A DNA stretch of 64,000 nt from Gnetum montanum (Eukaryota; Streptophyta; Gnetopsida; Gnetales; Gnetaceae): the NCBI GenBank assembly GCA_015680685.1, contig MNCI01005278.1, forward strand, positions 61,735 through 125,734, in the 5' to 3' direction. The position numbers were made by a program, and so were the translations under genes. Below, in pieces: positions 43,607 through 54,880 of the stretch (position 1 is its first letter; each line of letters begins with the position of its first letter). The notes beneath the pieces were generated by a model, which did no database searches, was not told the DNA's origin, and saw nothing but the letters and a program-made list of their open reading frames with translations.

Positions 43607-43819
43607 TTTCTCCCACCTTTAAAATGAAACTTGCCTTTAAGTTGGTTGTACACTTGGGATATAATTAAACCCCCACAAAGCCAAGCCTATCTCATGAACC
43701 CAAATAACATTTTTAGGTCCTTCATTATTCCAATACACCAAGTACTTATGCATCTTTCTACCTCTTGTGCTTTTAGCCTTCCTTGCTTGTAACACAATTG
43801 CTTTCCTTGTTGGCTTGGC

Positions 43820-46343
43820 TTAGTTTGGTTCTTCAAGTACACCGTTGAGAATCTCAATACTATCCTCCAAGGCTAATGCAATCACATTTTTATGGTATGG
43901 GCTCAAATTTGAAACATTAAAGACACAAGGAATAGGAAAATCATTAGGTAGATTAATCTCATAAGCGTTTGGATTGATTTTGGCTTTGATTTTGAATGGA
44001 CCAATCCTCCTTGACTTGAGCTTGTAGAAGTGTACATTCTTTTGTTTCTCCTTGCTCAAATAGATCCAAACATAATCACCAATCTAAAAATTAATTATCC
44101 TCTTAACCTCATTGGCCTTGCAAGACACAACCTTTGTTTGCTTCTCCAAGTGAGATTTAACTTGCTGATTCAATTCTTTCATTTGCTCAACAAACTCAGA
44201 ACTCAAGCAGGCATAATCTTCAAATTTTCTCCACGCATTAATCATTCTTGGTGAAAAACTATAATTGCTACAAAGGGACTTCTACCAATGCTAGAGTGGG
44301 AAGCATTGTTGTATGAGAACTCAGGATGGGATAAAATGTTTTCCCATCTTTGAGGTTGGTCCTCACACAAACATCTCAATATCTTCAATAAAGACTTATT
44401 GACAACTTCAGTTTGCTTATTGGTTTGAGGGTGATAGGTTGTAGAAAAAGACAAATTGTTCCCAAGTAATTTCCAAAGCGATTTCCAAAAATGACTAGTG
44501 AATTTGACATCCCTATCACTCATAATGTTCAAACAAATACCATGTAATCTCACAATATGCTGAAAGAATAAATGAGCAATATGGGAAGCATCACTACTTT
44601 TCTTACATGGAATAAAATGAGCCATCTTAGTAAATCTATCAACTACAAGAAGTATGGAGTCATGACTAGATCTTGTCTTAGGAATGTCACAAAGAAAGTC
44701 CAAAAAAAAATACTTTCCCAATGAGCATTTGGGATGGCTTAAAGTAACTAATGACCATAAACACCTTTTCCCCTTTTGAACTTTTGACATACATAACATT
44801 CTTTGACAAATGTAACCACATCTCTATATATACTTGGCCAAAAGTAATTTTTGATCAACAATTTCAATGTTTTTGTTTTGTCCATATGTGCAGCTGCATC
44901 ACTTTGATGTTTGGCTTTGAAGTCACACTTTGGAACACATATCTTTCCATCTTTGAATAAAATCCCATTCTTTAGAAGATAAGCTTTTCATTTATCAGCT
45001 CTTCTTAGTAATGGAGAATTTAACTTTTTACAAATTGCCCCAAAATTAGTATCATTATGGTACAATAAAGCAAAAGAATCAAAACCTTGAACTCCCACAT
45101 TAGAAGTAATAACATGAACTCTAGACAAAGCACCAAGCACAACATTAGACTTGCCACTTCCATGTTTCAAAACAAAATGAAACTTTTGCAATTGCCCTAT
45201 CCTTTTTAGATGTTTGGCACTTAGTTTCTTTTGAGAGTTCAAAAATTGAAGTGCCTTATGATCAGTTAATAAAAGAAACTCTAATGCTAGCAAGTAATGT
45301 CTCCAATGTTTGATAGCTTGAAGTCGAGCATATAATTCCTTGTCATATACACTATACTTTTGTCTAGATTCATTTAACTTTTCAAAAAAGAATGCAATTG
45401 GCTTACCTTCTTGAGAAAGCATACCTTCAATAGCAAGGCCACTTGCATCCACTTTCACTTTAAAAGGTTTGGAGAGGTTTGGAATGGCCAAAATCAAAGC
45501 ACTATAGATCTTCTCTTTCAATGTTTGAAAAGATTGCCTCTTTTTGTCATCCCACACAAAGGTTGAATTTTTCTTCAAATAAGAAAACATAGGTCATGTA
45601 AAAGAATTGAAATTTCGAACAAACCTCTTATAGAAACCAACCAAACCAAGAAAAGATTTCACCTCTCCCACATCTCTAGGTGAAAGCTACTCTTTGATTA
45701 CCTTGATCTTGCCATCTTGATTCGGTTCTTGGAGATAACATAACCTAAGTACACAATTTCCTTCATAAAATGAAATTTCTTGGCATTGATAACCAATTTA
45801 GCATCATACAACTTTGAGCATACTAATCTCAAGTATTGCACATGTTCTTCCTCTTTAGAACTATACACAAAAACATCAAAGAAAACAATACAACATTTAC
45901 CAATAAGGTTCCTTAGAACATTATGCATAAGTCTCATGAAAGTGGTTGGAGCATTGATTAGCCCAAAAGGCATGACTAATCACTCATACAAGTCATCCAA
46001 TGTCTTAAAGGCTATTTTCCATTCGCCTCTTGGTCTAATCCTTATTTGATGATAGCCACTCTTTAAATCAATCTTGGAGAAAATTTCAGCATTGGCAAGT
46101 ACATCAAGAACGTCATCCATTCTAGGAATAGGAAACCTATACGTGATAATAATCCTATTGACAGCCCTAGAGTCTATGCACATTCTCAATTCATTTGTAT
46201 CCCTCTTTGGAACAAGTATAGTTGAAATGACACATGGAGAGATGGATTCCTTAATGAAGCCATTAGAGAGTAATTCACTTATTTGTGCAATTTCTTCCTT
46301 TGGTTTGGAGTCATGCTATAAGCTCTCTCATTTGGGATGGTAG
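43820..46343 (-). pseudogene. Gypsy B reverse transcriptase, RNase H and integrase remnant
   Basis: RT: MRMCIDSRAVNRIIITYRFP (46189), FSKIDLKSGYHQIRIRPRGE, then MPFGLINAPTTFMRLMHNVL. The active-site region reads IVFFDVFVYS, one residue shorter than the usual FDD.LVYS, so a catalytic Asp is missing. RNase H: KVDASGLAIEGMLSQEGKPI and YDKELYARLQAIKHWRHYLL. Integrase: ILLVVDRFTKMAHFIPCKKS, MSDRDVKFTSHFWKSLW and TTYHPQTNKQTEVVNKSL. Several frame breaks. Confidence 0.85.
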
Positions 46344-46810
46344 CTCCAAGCATGAAATCAATTTAATGTTAAATGGACCTCATTGGTTGAAGCCCTTATA
46401 ATTTTTCCTTGAAAAATCAACAAATCCCAATGCTAAGGGTTGCACCACTGGAGGAAGTTCATTTGGAGGCTCCTTTTGCAAGTGTTGACATGATGAGAAA
46501 ACCATGCCCAACTTCTTCATGAGCTTGTAGATATTCTTGCTCATTTATCAAGATAAATGTAGCATCTGTAAGGACATTTTTCTGGTATTGTTGCCAAGTC
46601 ATAGGGATCAATTCATATATCCCATCTTCTCTTGGTACTGACCAAACATTTCATGCACCACTAAAATAAGTTTTGTTATTAAAATTCAAAGGTCTTCCTA
46701 AAATGACATTTGCATAATCAACTGGATGAATGTACTTTGTTGTTAAATGAATTAATCTTGAAAGACAAAATACATCTCTTCTTCACTTCTTGGAAATGAT
46801 CATTTGAAAG

Positions 46811-47429
46811 TTAATGAACTCTATAGGGCCTAGGATGTGAAAATGTCTTCAAACCAAGCTTAGCAACAATTTTAGAAGAAATCACATTTTCTTGGGTACC
46901 ACCATTAAATAAAATGTGTATCCATTTACCACTATCAAGACACCAAGGCCCAATCCTAAAGAGCATCTTCCTCTTAGGATCTTGATTAACATTCACATTT
47001 TCCATAAAAATGCAATACTTAATTTTAGTTACATCTTCTATCATAGGAGCATGAGGATTACCTTCATTGGAGGACTTTCTCTTTTCCAAGGTTTGAAGTT
47101 CTTTGTTTTTGGAGACCTTTGGCATCTTACATTCCCATTGTTTGTGTCCCATCTCACCATAATTGAAGCCTTGAAGTTTGGAAGCATAGCCATTTCCTTG
47201 ATCCTTCTCTTTCTTGGAATCTTGGCCCTCCCTAGACTTCTCTTGCTTTTTATTTATGTCTTCTTTAGCATTTCCCTTCTCGCTGGCTTCCTTCTTATCT
47301 TTAGAAGCTTTAGAGTCCTTGCCCTTATAAGATTTGGGATCTCTATTATAGCCTTGTAGTTTCTTATTAGCTTTAGGAGCCAATTCAAAAGTCTCATCCA
47401 ATGTTTAGTGGAATACCACCAAAATTGCA
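46811..47429 (-). pseudogene. Gypsy B gag C-terminus and protease
   Basis: Lys/Glu-rich linker, then GFNYGEMGHKQWEC near 47150, where the zinc knuckle CX2CX4HX4C is expected: the first two Cys are Gly and Tyr. The protease reads LFNGGTQENVISSKIVAKLG near 46900, with Asn in place of the catalytic Asp of DGG. The frame runs into the junction at 47430, so the rest of gag is absent here. Confidence 0.8.
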
Positions 47430-48489
47430 TGTTGTAGTCTTTGTAGCCCTTTACCCCATGAAACCCAAGGTTAAAACCTCATTGTAAACGTGAAGATTGT
47501 AATACATGAGGGGCAATCTCACATATTTTATATTTTTGGGGCTAAAAGATGCCTCATAAGTAGTCAACACCTCATTCCCCCAAGTAAAAAAAGTCATGTA
47601 ATGTCTATATTTGGGCTTGGGGGTGGGGGAGGGGAGGGGAGTGGGTTCAAAAATGCCTTTTGGAATTCCAAAAGAGGCAATCTAATGGGTTTTATGATGG
47701 GTATAGCATTTTCTATGTTGGAGATGCATGCGTGGGGATATAACTCATCTATTGAGGGTGTGATCCACCTACCCCTTGTGTGGAAGGGTAGATCTCACCT
47801 ACTTCTAGCGTGGAGGATGTGGCAGTCATCATGCACAACGTGGAGGATGGTTTGACCTCCACCTTAGCATTGATACACCTTCTTCCCAGCGTAGAAGCAA
47901 CATGGGTCGGATTTACACTCCATTGACTTAAACGTTGACCATGTACTCCAATGAGGATGGCAGAAGACCCAGCGTGGAAGAACAAAGCCAATGTGGATGG
48001 TGTGCCTCTGTTACTATTTTTGGTAAATGGAATGGCCATGAGGGTGTGGCGACTTTCATACATAGTAGCCCCCCCCAAATTTGAACATCCATCTTGTATG
48101 TGGTAGAAATTTACAACAATTTGTAGCCAAATCACAGCCATTTTGTAGCCCAATCCATGAGTTGAAACCTATAAAAGCCAACCCCCCAAACACCATTTTG
48201 AGGTTCCACACTTTGGCAATTTTTTTGAGCATTTGGCATCTTGGGCATCCAAGAGCTCTTGCAAATTTGCCAAAACATAGCTTTGTGGAGCCTTCTAATG
48301 TGCAACCCCTGTGGCCTTGTATCCTTGTTACCTCTCTTGAAATTTGTGAGTTTGTGGCTTCCATGCTGTGCTCTTGGGATCCTCAATTCCTAGTGTAGAT
48401 GTCTTTGGTTGCTTGAATTATTCACATTTTTCAACCCCCCAATATATCCAACGTTGTAGATCTAGAGAAGTAGCAGAGGTTCGACAACA
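47430..48489 (+). repeat. Probable 5' LTR of the Tat/Ogre-like element
   Basis: TGTTGTAGTCTTTG at the left and GGTTCGACAACA at the right give TG...CA with a 6-bp inverted end (TGTTGT/ACAACA). The left end coincides with the break in gypsy B gag. No second copy is in the window, so this is an inference from end structure and context. No primer site could be matched with confidence. Confidence 0.5.
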
Positions 48490-50609
48490 TCAGAAGTGGT
48501 AGATCATTTGGATTCTGGAGCTAATTGTTTGGCTTCAATAGACTTTGAACTCTCACCTAAGTGAACCTCCTTGCTTTGCTCTTAGGCACACTTTGTACAC
48601 AATCTCTAAACTCCTTATTTTTTTGAGAAATAAAGTTTACAATTTTGGTTTGTGTAAGAATTAGATCAGTTATTTTTACTTTCAGTGCATTCAAATTTTT
48701 AGATCTACATTTACATTTCATTTCATTACCCCACTTTTGCATTTTCCAAGTCCCTAGGTGATCTACTGAACCATCCAAGGCATCTTAAATCCCATTTTTT
48801 TGGAGGCATTGGGGATTTGGGGTTGAGCTTGTTGTGCTAGGACTTTCAATTTTCGAGCAATTGAATTTTCTGGTTGTAATAGTTTTTTGGCACTAGAAGG
48901 AAGGCCTCCACTTGATTTCTGTGTCAAAATCTACTTGCCCCATTGCCAATGTTGCCTCTTAGCTCTAAATCTACATTTTTTTTAGCAAAAACCTTGAATA
49001 CCCAATGCTACCACATGCCCCCCTACAACAGAAACTTGAACATGGAAGTTACAGGTGTTTGGGTGTTGGATTTTCACAATACCTGTTGTGAATTTTCAAG
49101 CCAAAGCAAGCATTGATAACTCATTGTAACCATTTCACCTCTTGCTGCCATATTTTCTTAGCAAAGTCTATGTTGGTGGTTTCAACAACTAAACCTCCTT
49201 TTCTTGCTACGAAAATTGGCAACTTGCCAAAATTATTTTCTAGTGGAAAACCCCAAGTTTCCACTTTGGTTCTAAACCCCCCTTCACCAACATTGGCTAG
49301 GAAGGTGTGAGAGCTCCCTATCTTACCCCCCTTCCTTTCTCCCTATTGCACCTAGTGTAGGAGTAGCTAGGAAGACCAATGTGGGTGAGGTTTGGTACCA
49401 CCTTTTTAGCTTATCATTTTTAGCAAAGGAATGTGCCCCCCTTGACCTCCACTTACTATTTATAGTAAGTAGCCTATGTTCAGCCGTTTTTGCTTCTTTT
49501 AGTCATTTTTGAATTCCACTTACTAGAATTTGCTCTCTTTTTCACCCTTTTATAACCTCTTTTAGGCCTTTTTTAGCATTGTGACCATGTCTTTCCAATA
49601 GTCAACCAAATTGCCCTTTGATTTCATTGATAGCAGGTTCAACCAACCCGTGAGGATATATGACCCTAAGGACCCCGTCGTAGCTGAATGCTGACAATCT
49701 TTGAGACTTAGGGGGCATAGTCTTGGGTTCTCAATAATAAATGAAGAGCACTACAACTTCATTTATGCCAAGATTTAGGTTGGCATGCTAATTTCGGGAA
49801 TGGAAGCAGAAGCCAAGAAGGAGTTTTAGCTTATACATCGTAATGGGAAGGAATATATTCCCTCCCAGTATGACCAAATACCCCTCATTGTTGTCTATGC
49901 TAGCATCTTGGCTCACTTGATTGAGATGGACGAAGAGGACTAGAAGGCTACCTCGGATGGGCAGCTAGAGGAGTAAGACAAATTCAGGGTGGAATTTGGG
50001 CCCGAAAACGTCTTGGATGCACTTTTCCAACAAGCCACCCCTAAGACAACAAGGTCCACCTCCATTCCCTTTGTCTCTTCCATAGAGCATGTCCCACCAC
50101 CTTCGTCCTTATCTTACCTGATCATGTTTAGTTCCACACTAGTCATCACTGTGCACCAAACACAATCGGTGTTGCAGTCAATCACACTTCATTTCTTCAT
50201 GCCATTTGCCACCCAGCCATGATTTGTATGACCTTTCTCGGTGGTTGTCACGACTGCCAACCCTTTAACTAACCAAGTGGAGCCCATCGTGGGACCCTAA
50301 GCAACCCAAGAGCTGCATACCCCCTTTGCTTCGTTTGTGCCCCAGATACTGACACAAATGTCTTTCTCCTTGTTTGGCCCACCAACCACAACAATAACCT
50401 AACCTCTCACTTTTGTTTTACAACCAATAGCGAAGTCCTAGGCCTTCCAATAGACACTGCAACCATTTGTTTAAACTCCTTAACCAACATGGGGCACCCC
50501 AAGGATTGGATCAAGCCTTTCAGATGATCTAGGACTTGATCGAAAAGTTATAGAAATTGGAGGCCTCTTCTTCATAGGCCATGAAGATAATGGACTTTTA
50601 TCAAGATGA
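48490..50609 (+). other. Leader between probable LTR and gag, no clear gene
   Basis: No long frame. 49630-50300 has a weak + strand coding feel (fragments such as FGPENVLDALFQQATPKTT) that could be a degraded N-terminal gag or an extra ORF, as known upstream of gag in Ogre. Not provable here. Confidence 0.4.
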
Positions 50610-51665
50610 TCCCATTAGTCCCATAGTCCCACCACTAACTCTTCCCCTCGGTGTCCCTATGTCCTAGTTCACCAAGTACAATAGTGAGGGTGATCCGAAC
50701 ACCCATATGATTACCTTTCACTTTGAGTGCTTGCTTTTGCAACCATGGCCACACATCATAATGAAAATTTTTACCATGTCCTTGACTGGGAAAGTGCTTG
50801 ATTGGTACCATGTTCTACCTAGAGGATTTATATCCTTTCTTGAGGACTCGATAGCCCAATTTGTTAACCTTTTAAGTTTAACTTGAAGCTCGACACTACA
50901 CTTGACCAACTAATGAAGGTCAAGGAGGGATCCCTCAAACTAGTGTAGAAGTTCATCCAACGGTGGAGCGGTATGCTAAATGAGATACCAGAACCTATAG
51001 TCAAAAATTACCTTTTAACTATATTCAAGGGGATGGCTAACGATTTTATTAAATCTAACTATACTACCTTGACTCGTGATCACTCAGTCAAGCCTTCTCT
51101 TAGACAAAGAACATAAAGGATGTCATGGAGGCTAGTCATGACCTTGCCGACATGGTATACAAAAATCAACATACAAGAAGGGACAAGGAGAAGGGAAAGT
51201 AGAATAATGTGGAGGTGGCAACCATAACCAAAGAGGCCAAAACAACCAACCAGGGGCCAAGGGCCAACCATCCAAAGTTGTTGCTAACAACCGAGATAAC
51301 CAATCGTCGACTTTTGGGGCCATTGTGTTAACCATGACTAAACCAAACTTCAAGTGGAAGAACATGATGAAATACACTACTTTGCCTTTGAAGCCAGCTG
51401 AACTCTTAGATCAACTGTTAAAGAGTGGAAGGATCCAATTCAAGCAAATGTTTGAAGTTGTTTGTAAAAAAACATGAAAAACTATGTGAGATAGCCAAGG
51501 ATCCCACCTAAGCAACCAAGGATGACCCCCAGTTGCCTAAGTATTTTAAGCTCGACCGCTTCTGCCACTACCATCAATTGCTTGGTCGTGACACCGACTT
51601 CTGCTTGGCGCTAAAGGATGACCTGCAAAAAATGATAGATAAGGGCAAGTTGATCCTTGACACAT
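50610..51665 (+). pseudogene. Tat/Ogre-like gag remnant
   Basis: FTKYNSEGDPNTHMITFHFE, MKIFTMSLTGKVLDWYHVLP and EDSIAQFVNLL form a retrotransposon gag core at 50665-50880. Later RWSGMLNEIPEP and NYLLTIFKGMANDFIKSNY. A C/H motif CHYHQLLGRDTDFCLALKDD at about 51560 is the Tat-type gag end. Stops and frame changes are scattered through it. It is interrupted at 51665 by a solo LTR. Confidence 0.78.
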
Positions 51666-52488
51666 TGATGAGTGGCGAGGTACCCCTACACTCAACCATA
51701 CGAATACGAGCGTTTCACGCATGATCTGGTCGAACTCCACAGATGGACTAGTTATGGCATCTAGATAGTTATTCTTAGGTCGTAGTTCGCTGTCTTCTCA
51801 CCTGGACTAGGATTAACTTGTCATGTATGGTTTAGTTCAGAGTGAGGTGTATGATGTGTTCCTATACTAACGCTACTCTTGGATACAATGGGAAATAATA
51901 TTAACTAAGCTAAGAGAGAGAGGGTAAGAGAGAATCTAAACTAGCCTAAGTGTGATGAGCATCCATTCCTCAATCATCCATACACATCTTGGACTTCGTG
52001 CACAACTACTACTGGGATTACCAAGCGTAGATCCTAGGTATGCCACTAGGTTACCAAGTAGTCACACTTAAATGCTCGTGATCAAGTCGTACTCATTCTA
52101 CATTTAATAGGAGTTTAGGTAAAGAAATACTAACTATGAAAGCAATAAATAACAATAACAATTAATTAATTAAACTAAGTGAATGTTGCAATGATGAAGT
52201 AATCTCGATCTTTATTTCCGGTCATGTGCGTGTCCAAGTGCGTCACACTCAAATAAGGATGCTATACAATTACAATCACCACACTGTGGGCATGCATTGA
52301 GAGGAAAGGGTTGAGAGAAATCTAAACTTAAAAACTAAAATAAAATCTAAAGACTAATGCCCAAAACCAAGTGTATTGCCTTTTATTTATAGGCTCACAC
52401 CAGAACAGTGATATCACATGCAGGTTGTGATATCGCGGCCCTAATAACTGGGCTCCGATCATTGGACCTGACAGACCATGACTCATCA
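51666..52488 (-). mobile_element. Solo LTR of Athila-like family, duplication CACAT
   Basis: + strand TGATGAGTGGCGAGG...GACTCATCA. Flanks are CACAT at 51661-51665 and 52489-52493. The left 60 bp resembles the inner end of the LTR at 25002 (GAGGTACCCCTA, ATACGAA, CGAGC, CGAACTCCACAGA vs the equivalent positions), so it is a diverged relative in the - orientation. It splits the gag of the Tat-like element. Confidence 0.85.
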
Positions 52489-52493
52489 CACAT

Positions 52494-53990
52494 CTAACCT
52501 TGTCTGATTGCAAAATCAATCGATGCAAGTGTATAATGACCTGTTGAATGACAATAATAGTGCATATGTCATATCAACGTTCAACATTGATGACAATCGA
52601 AGACTTGCGAGGGAACCATTTGTGATTCGAGTACCCCCTCACGATGAAAGGGCTTCTTCAGCTTCCACTAGCTTAAGATCCCCTTTTGTTGTGAGAGTAC
52701 CATAATGAACGCCTTAAAGGGAGCCTTTCGTCATCAGGGTGCCTTAGCCCACTACAACCTAGCCAACTCATACAACTGAATAGTGGCCTCTTGTGGTGAC
52801 CAATGTTATACCTTCTTCCTCTCAAACAACCAATAACGACTAGACAACCTCAACTAAGTAGAGGAAGAAGCCTAAGTAGAAGCTCAACAACAAAGGTGAT
52901 AAGTAGGCCAAGTCAAGGAAGGAAGTGGACCCGCCAAAGCCCACTTCCATATCCTTAGTGCCCATGACTTCTACAACCTAGGTTGCTTCCATAAGCAAAC
53001 CACGGAAGAACCCTAAGAACCAAGATAGAGGAAAAGCCACAATAACCTAAGATAGAAGTTCACATTTTGGGGCACATGGAGAAAGTAAAGCACAACTAGG
53101 ATGACAAGCCCATGGCCAATGACAAGAACTTCTTCAATGTGATGGAATAGGTCAAGCAGTCTCTCAAGTAGGAGAACACAACTTTGAGCTTGTATGATCT
53201 AATCATGAGTTCTGCTACACATTGTGAGGTGCTAGTCAAGATGCTGACTTCCATTCCCATTAGTGAGGACATACTTTTTAACAAGGAATCCATCCATGTA
53301 GTGATGGTTCTTTCTTTGCTGAGGGAGAAGAAGTCAACATTGCTAGTGTTTCGTGATAGCAAAATCAAGTCTAGTTCTTAAAACAACGAGGTAACTAGGG
53401 CTTCTCTTTTCATTACAATTTAGGTAGGGTAGTATAAGGTGCATCAGGTGCATGTGGATGATGGGGTTGCAAAAAACATCATCCCATGCACCATAGTTGA
53501 ATGTTTAGGCTTGATTGAGCAAATGTAACATATGACAACTACAACTCTCAACTCCTTCAACAAATCATGAGTTGCTATCAAAGGTTCTATCTCCTTGGAT
53601 TTTGTGGTAGGGGAGCAACTCCCCACAACCATTGATTTCTTAGTGGTGGAGGAGATGCTAGGGTTTAACATTATCTTGGGAAGACCTTGGTTGGCTTAAT
53701 TATGAGTCGTGTCTTCACCTATCCACCAAGAGATTCACCTTATGAGGGAGGTGAAATCATCATTCATGATGATAACGTAGTTCTCCTAGCTGTTAAAAAC
53801 CTGGAGATAGAGCAAGGATCTAAAGTGGAGTTTCAAGAAGACACTTCTAGCCACAAGGTCTAGCAACCCAAGAGAGAGGAGAAAGCCAAGAAGGACAACA
53901 ATGGGCAATGGGATGTGCTATGGGACGAACTCCCTTTCAACATGGTTAGTGAAGGGGATGGTGAATACAAACTTGTGCAGAATAGGCCTT
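52494..53990 (+). pseudogene. Tat/Ogre-like gag tail and protease remnant
   Basis: Three (E/S)PFV(V/I)RVP phrases at 52613-52742, typical of the Tat gag tail. TLSLYDLIMSSATHCEVLVK at 53180. Protease-like VDDGVAKNIIPCTIVECLGL near 53455 (the expected D-[NG]-G active site is degraded) and FNIILGRPWLA near 53690. The tail to about 53990 is acidic. In-frame stops throughout. Confidence 0.72.
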
Positions 53991-54880
53991 ACACATTTCC
54001 TAATCTTTCAAAAATTAGGAAGAATCTACGATGTGCACTTTGACCCTTTCACCCATGTTCTTATGACCGTGTAACCATATGTACTAGTAGCCATGTAGCC
54101 TAAATTTTCTTTGTTGACCTATTGTGCCTTTTTGTACACTTTATTTTAAACTTTTATGCATGTAGCCTAAGGTTTTACTTTCATTTGCATTTTTATTTAT
54201 TAGAGCCTTTCTCTTTCGTTATCTTCCTTTTTAGCATGTCATAAACATAAAAAAACTTATAAAAATTTTACAACCAGAAAACCCATAAAAACTTTAACAT
54301 AGAAAATCACCACAAATATAAATTTCCTTTCATGCGGGCCTGCCATGGCCTAAAACTAGCAAAACCCATGGCCTACCGAGGCCTTAAACAGGCACAGCAG
54401 TCCACTAAGACTCTAAACTAGTATTGTAGTCTGCTAAGGCTCTAAATTGGTGTTGTGGCCTATCATGGCCTTAAACTTGTGATAAACGTATGGCCCGCCA
54501 TGGCCTAAAAGTGGCAAGAAACCCTTGTCTGATAGCCATTCATAATCTTATAGTTTAGCGATTTTCTACATAACCAACATAGCCATTCTCAACATAGTTA
54601 TTTACAACATTTATAGACCTTAAAACCTTAGAAGAGTAAAGCCATCAACAACATATATAGCCAAAACTAAAATTGAAACTTAAAATTTAAAATATTTAAA
54701 AAATAAATAATACATAGCCATGGCCACACTGTGTGGCATAAATATTAAAATAATAAACCGTAAGTGTCAAATTGTGTACAACTTAGACATTGGCCAACAT
54801 TGGCCATATAACATCCAACATGAAAACTAAAATGAAATCAACAACAAGTGTTATCACATCAAGCGTTTGGTGGTGCTAAG
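53991..54880 (+). other. Start of the PR-to-RT spacer
   Basis: AT-rich, with TGTAGCCTAAATTTT-like and TTTAGCC-rich text. Holds the 30-bp array noted separately. No coding on + was recognised. Confidence 0.45.
54330..54530. repeat. About six units of a 30-bp GGCCTAAA repeat
   Basis: Variants of ATGGCCTRCYATGGCCTAAA with ACTAGCAAAAC-like linkers, at roughly 30-bp steps. Single related units recur at 62519 and 62817 in the same orientation, at the far end of the spacer. Confidence 0.65.

Larger units (their letters stand above)
42823..47429 (-). mobile_element. Ty3/gypsy element B, 3' part, cut by the next element
   Basis: The 3' LTR is 42823-43606, followed on the - strand's upstream side by a polypurine tract (AAGGTGGGAGAA). 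Integrase, RNase H, RT, PR and gag C-terminus follow to 47429. No 5' LTR or PBS is seen because sequence changes abruptly at 47430. The integrase end FKIKAKINPNAYEINLP...FNVSNLSPYH is chromovirus-like, but no chromodomain was found. Confidence 0.85.

Noticed and set aside
46916-47359. 147-codon hydrophobic + strand frame resembling a membrane protein
   Set aside because: Exact antisense of the Lys/Glu-rich gag linker of gypsy B. The hydrophobicity is an antisense effect.
47490-48398. Several frames of 70-134 codons on both strands
   Set aside because: Overlapping frames in the probable LTR with no recognisable domain. Low-complexity GGGGGA and CCACC phrases.
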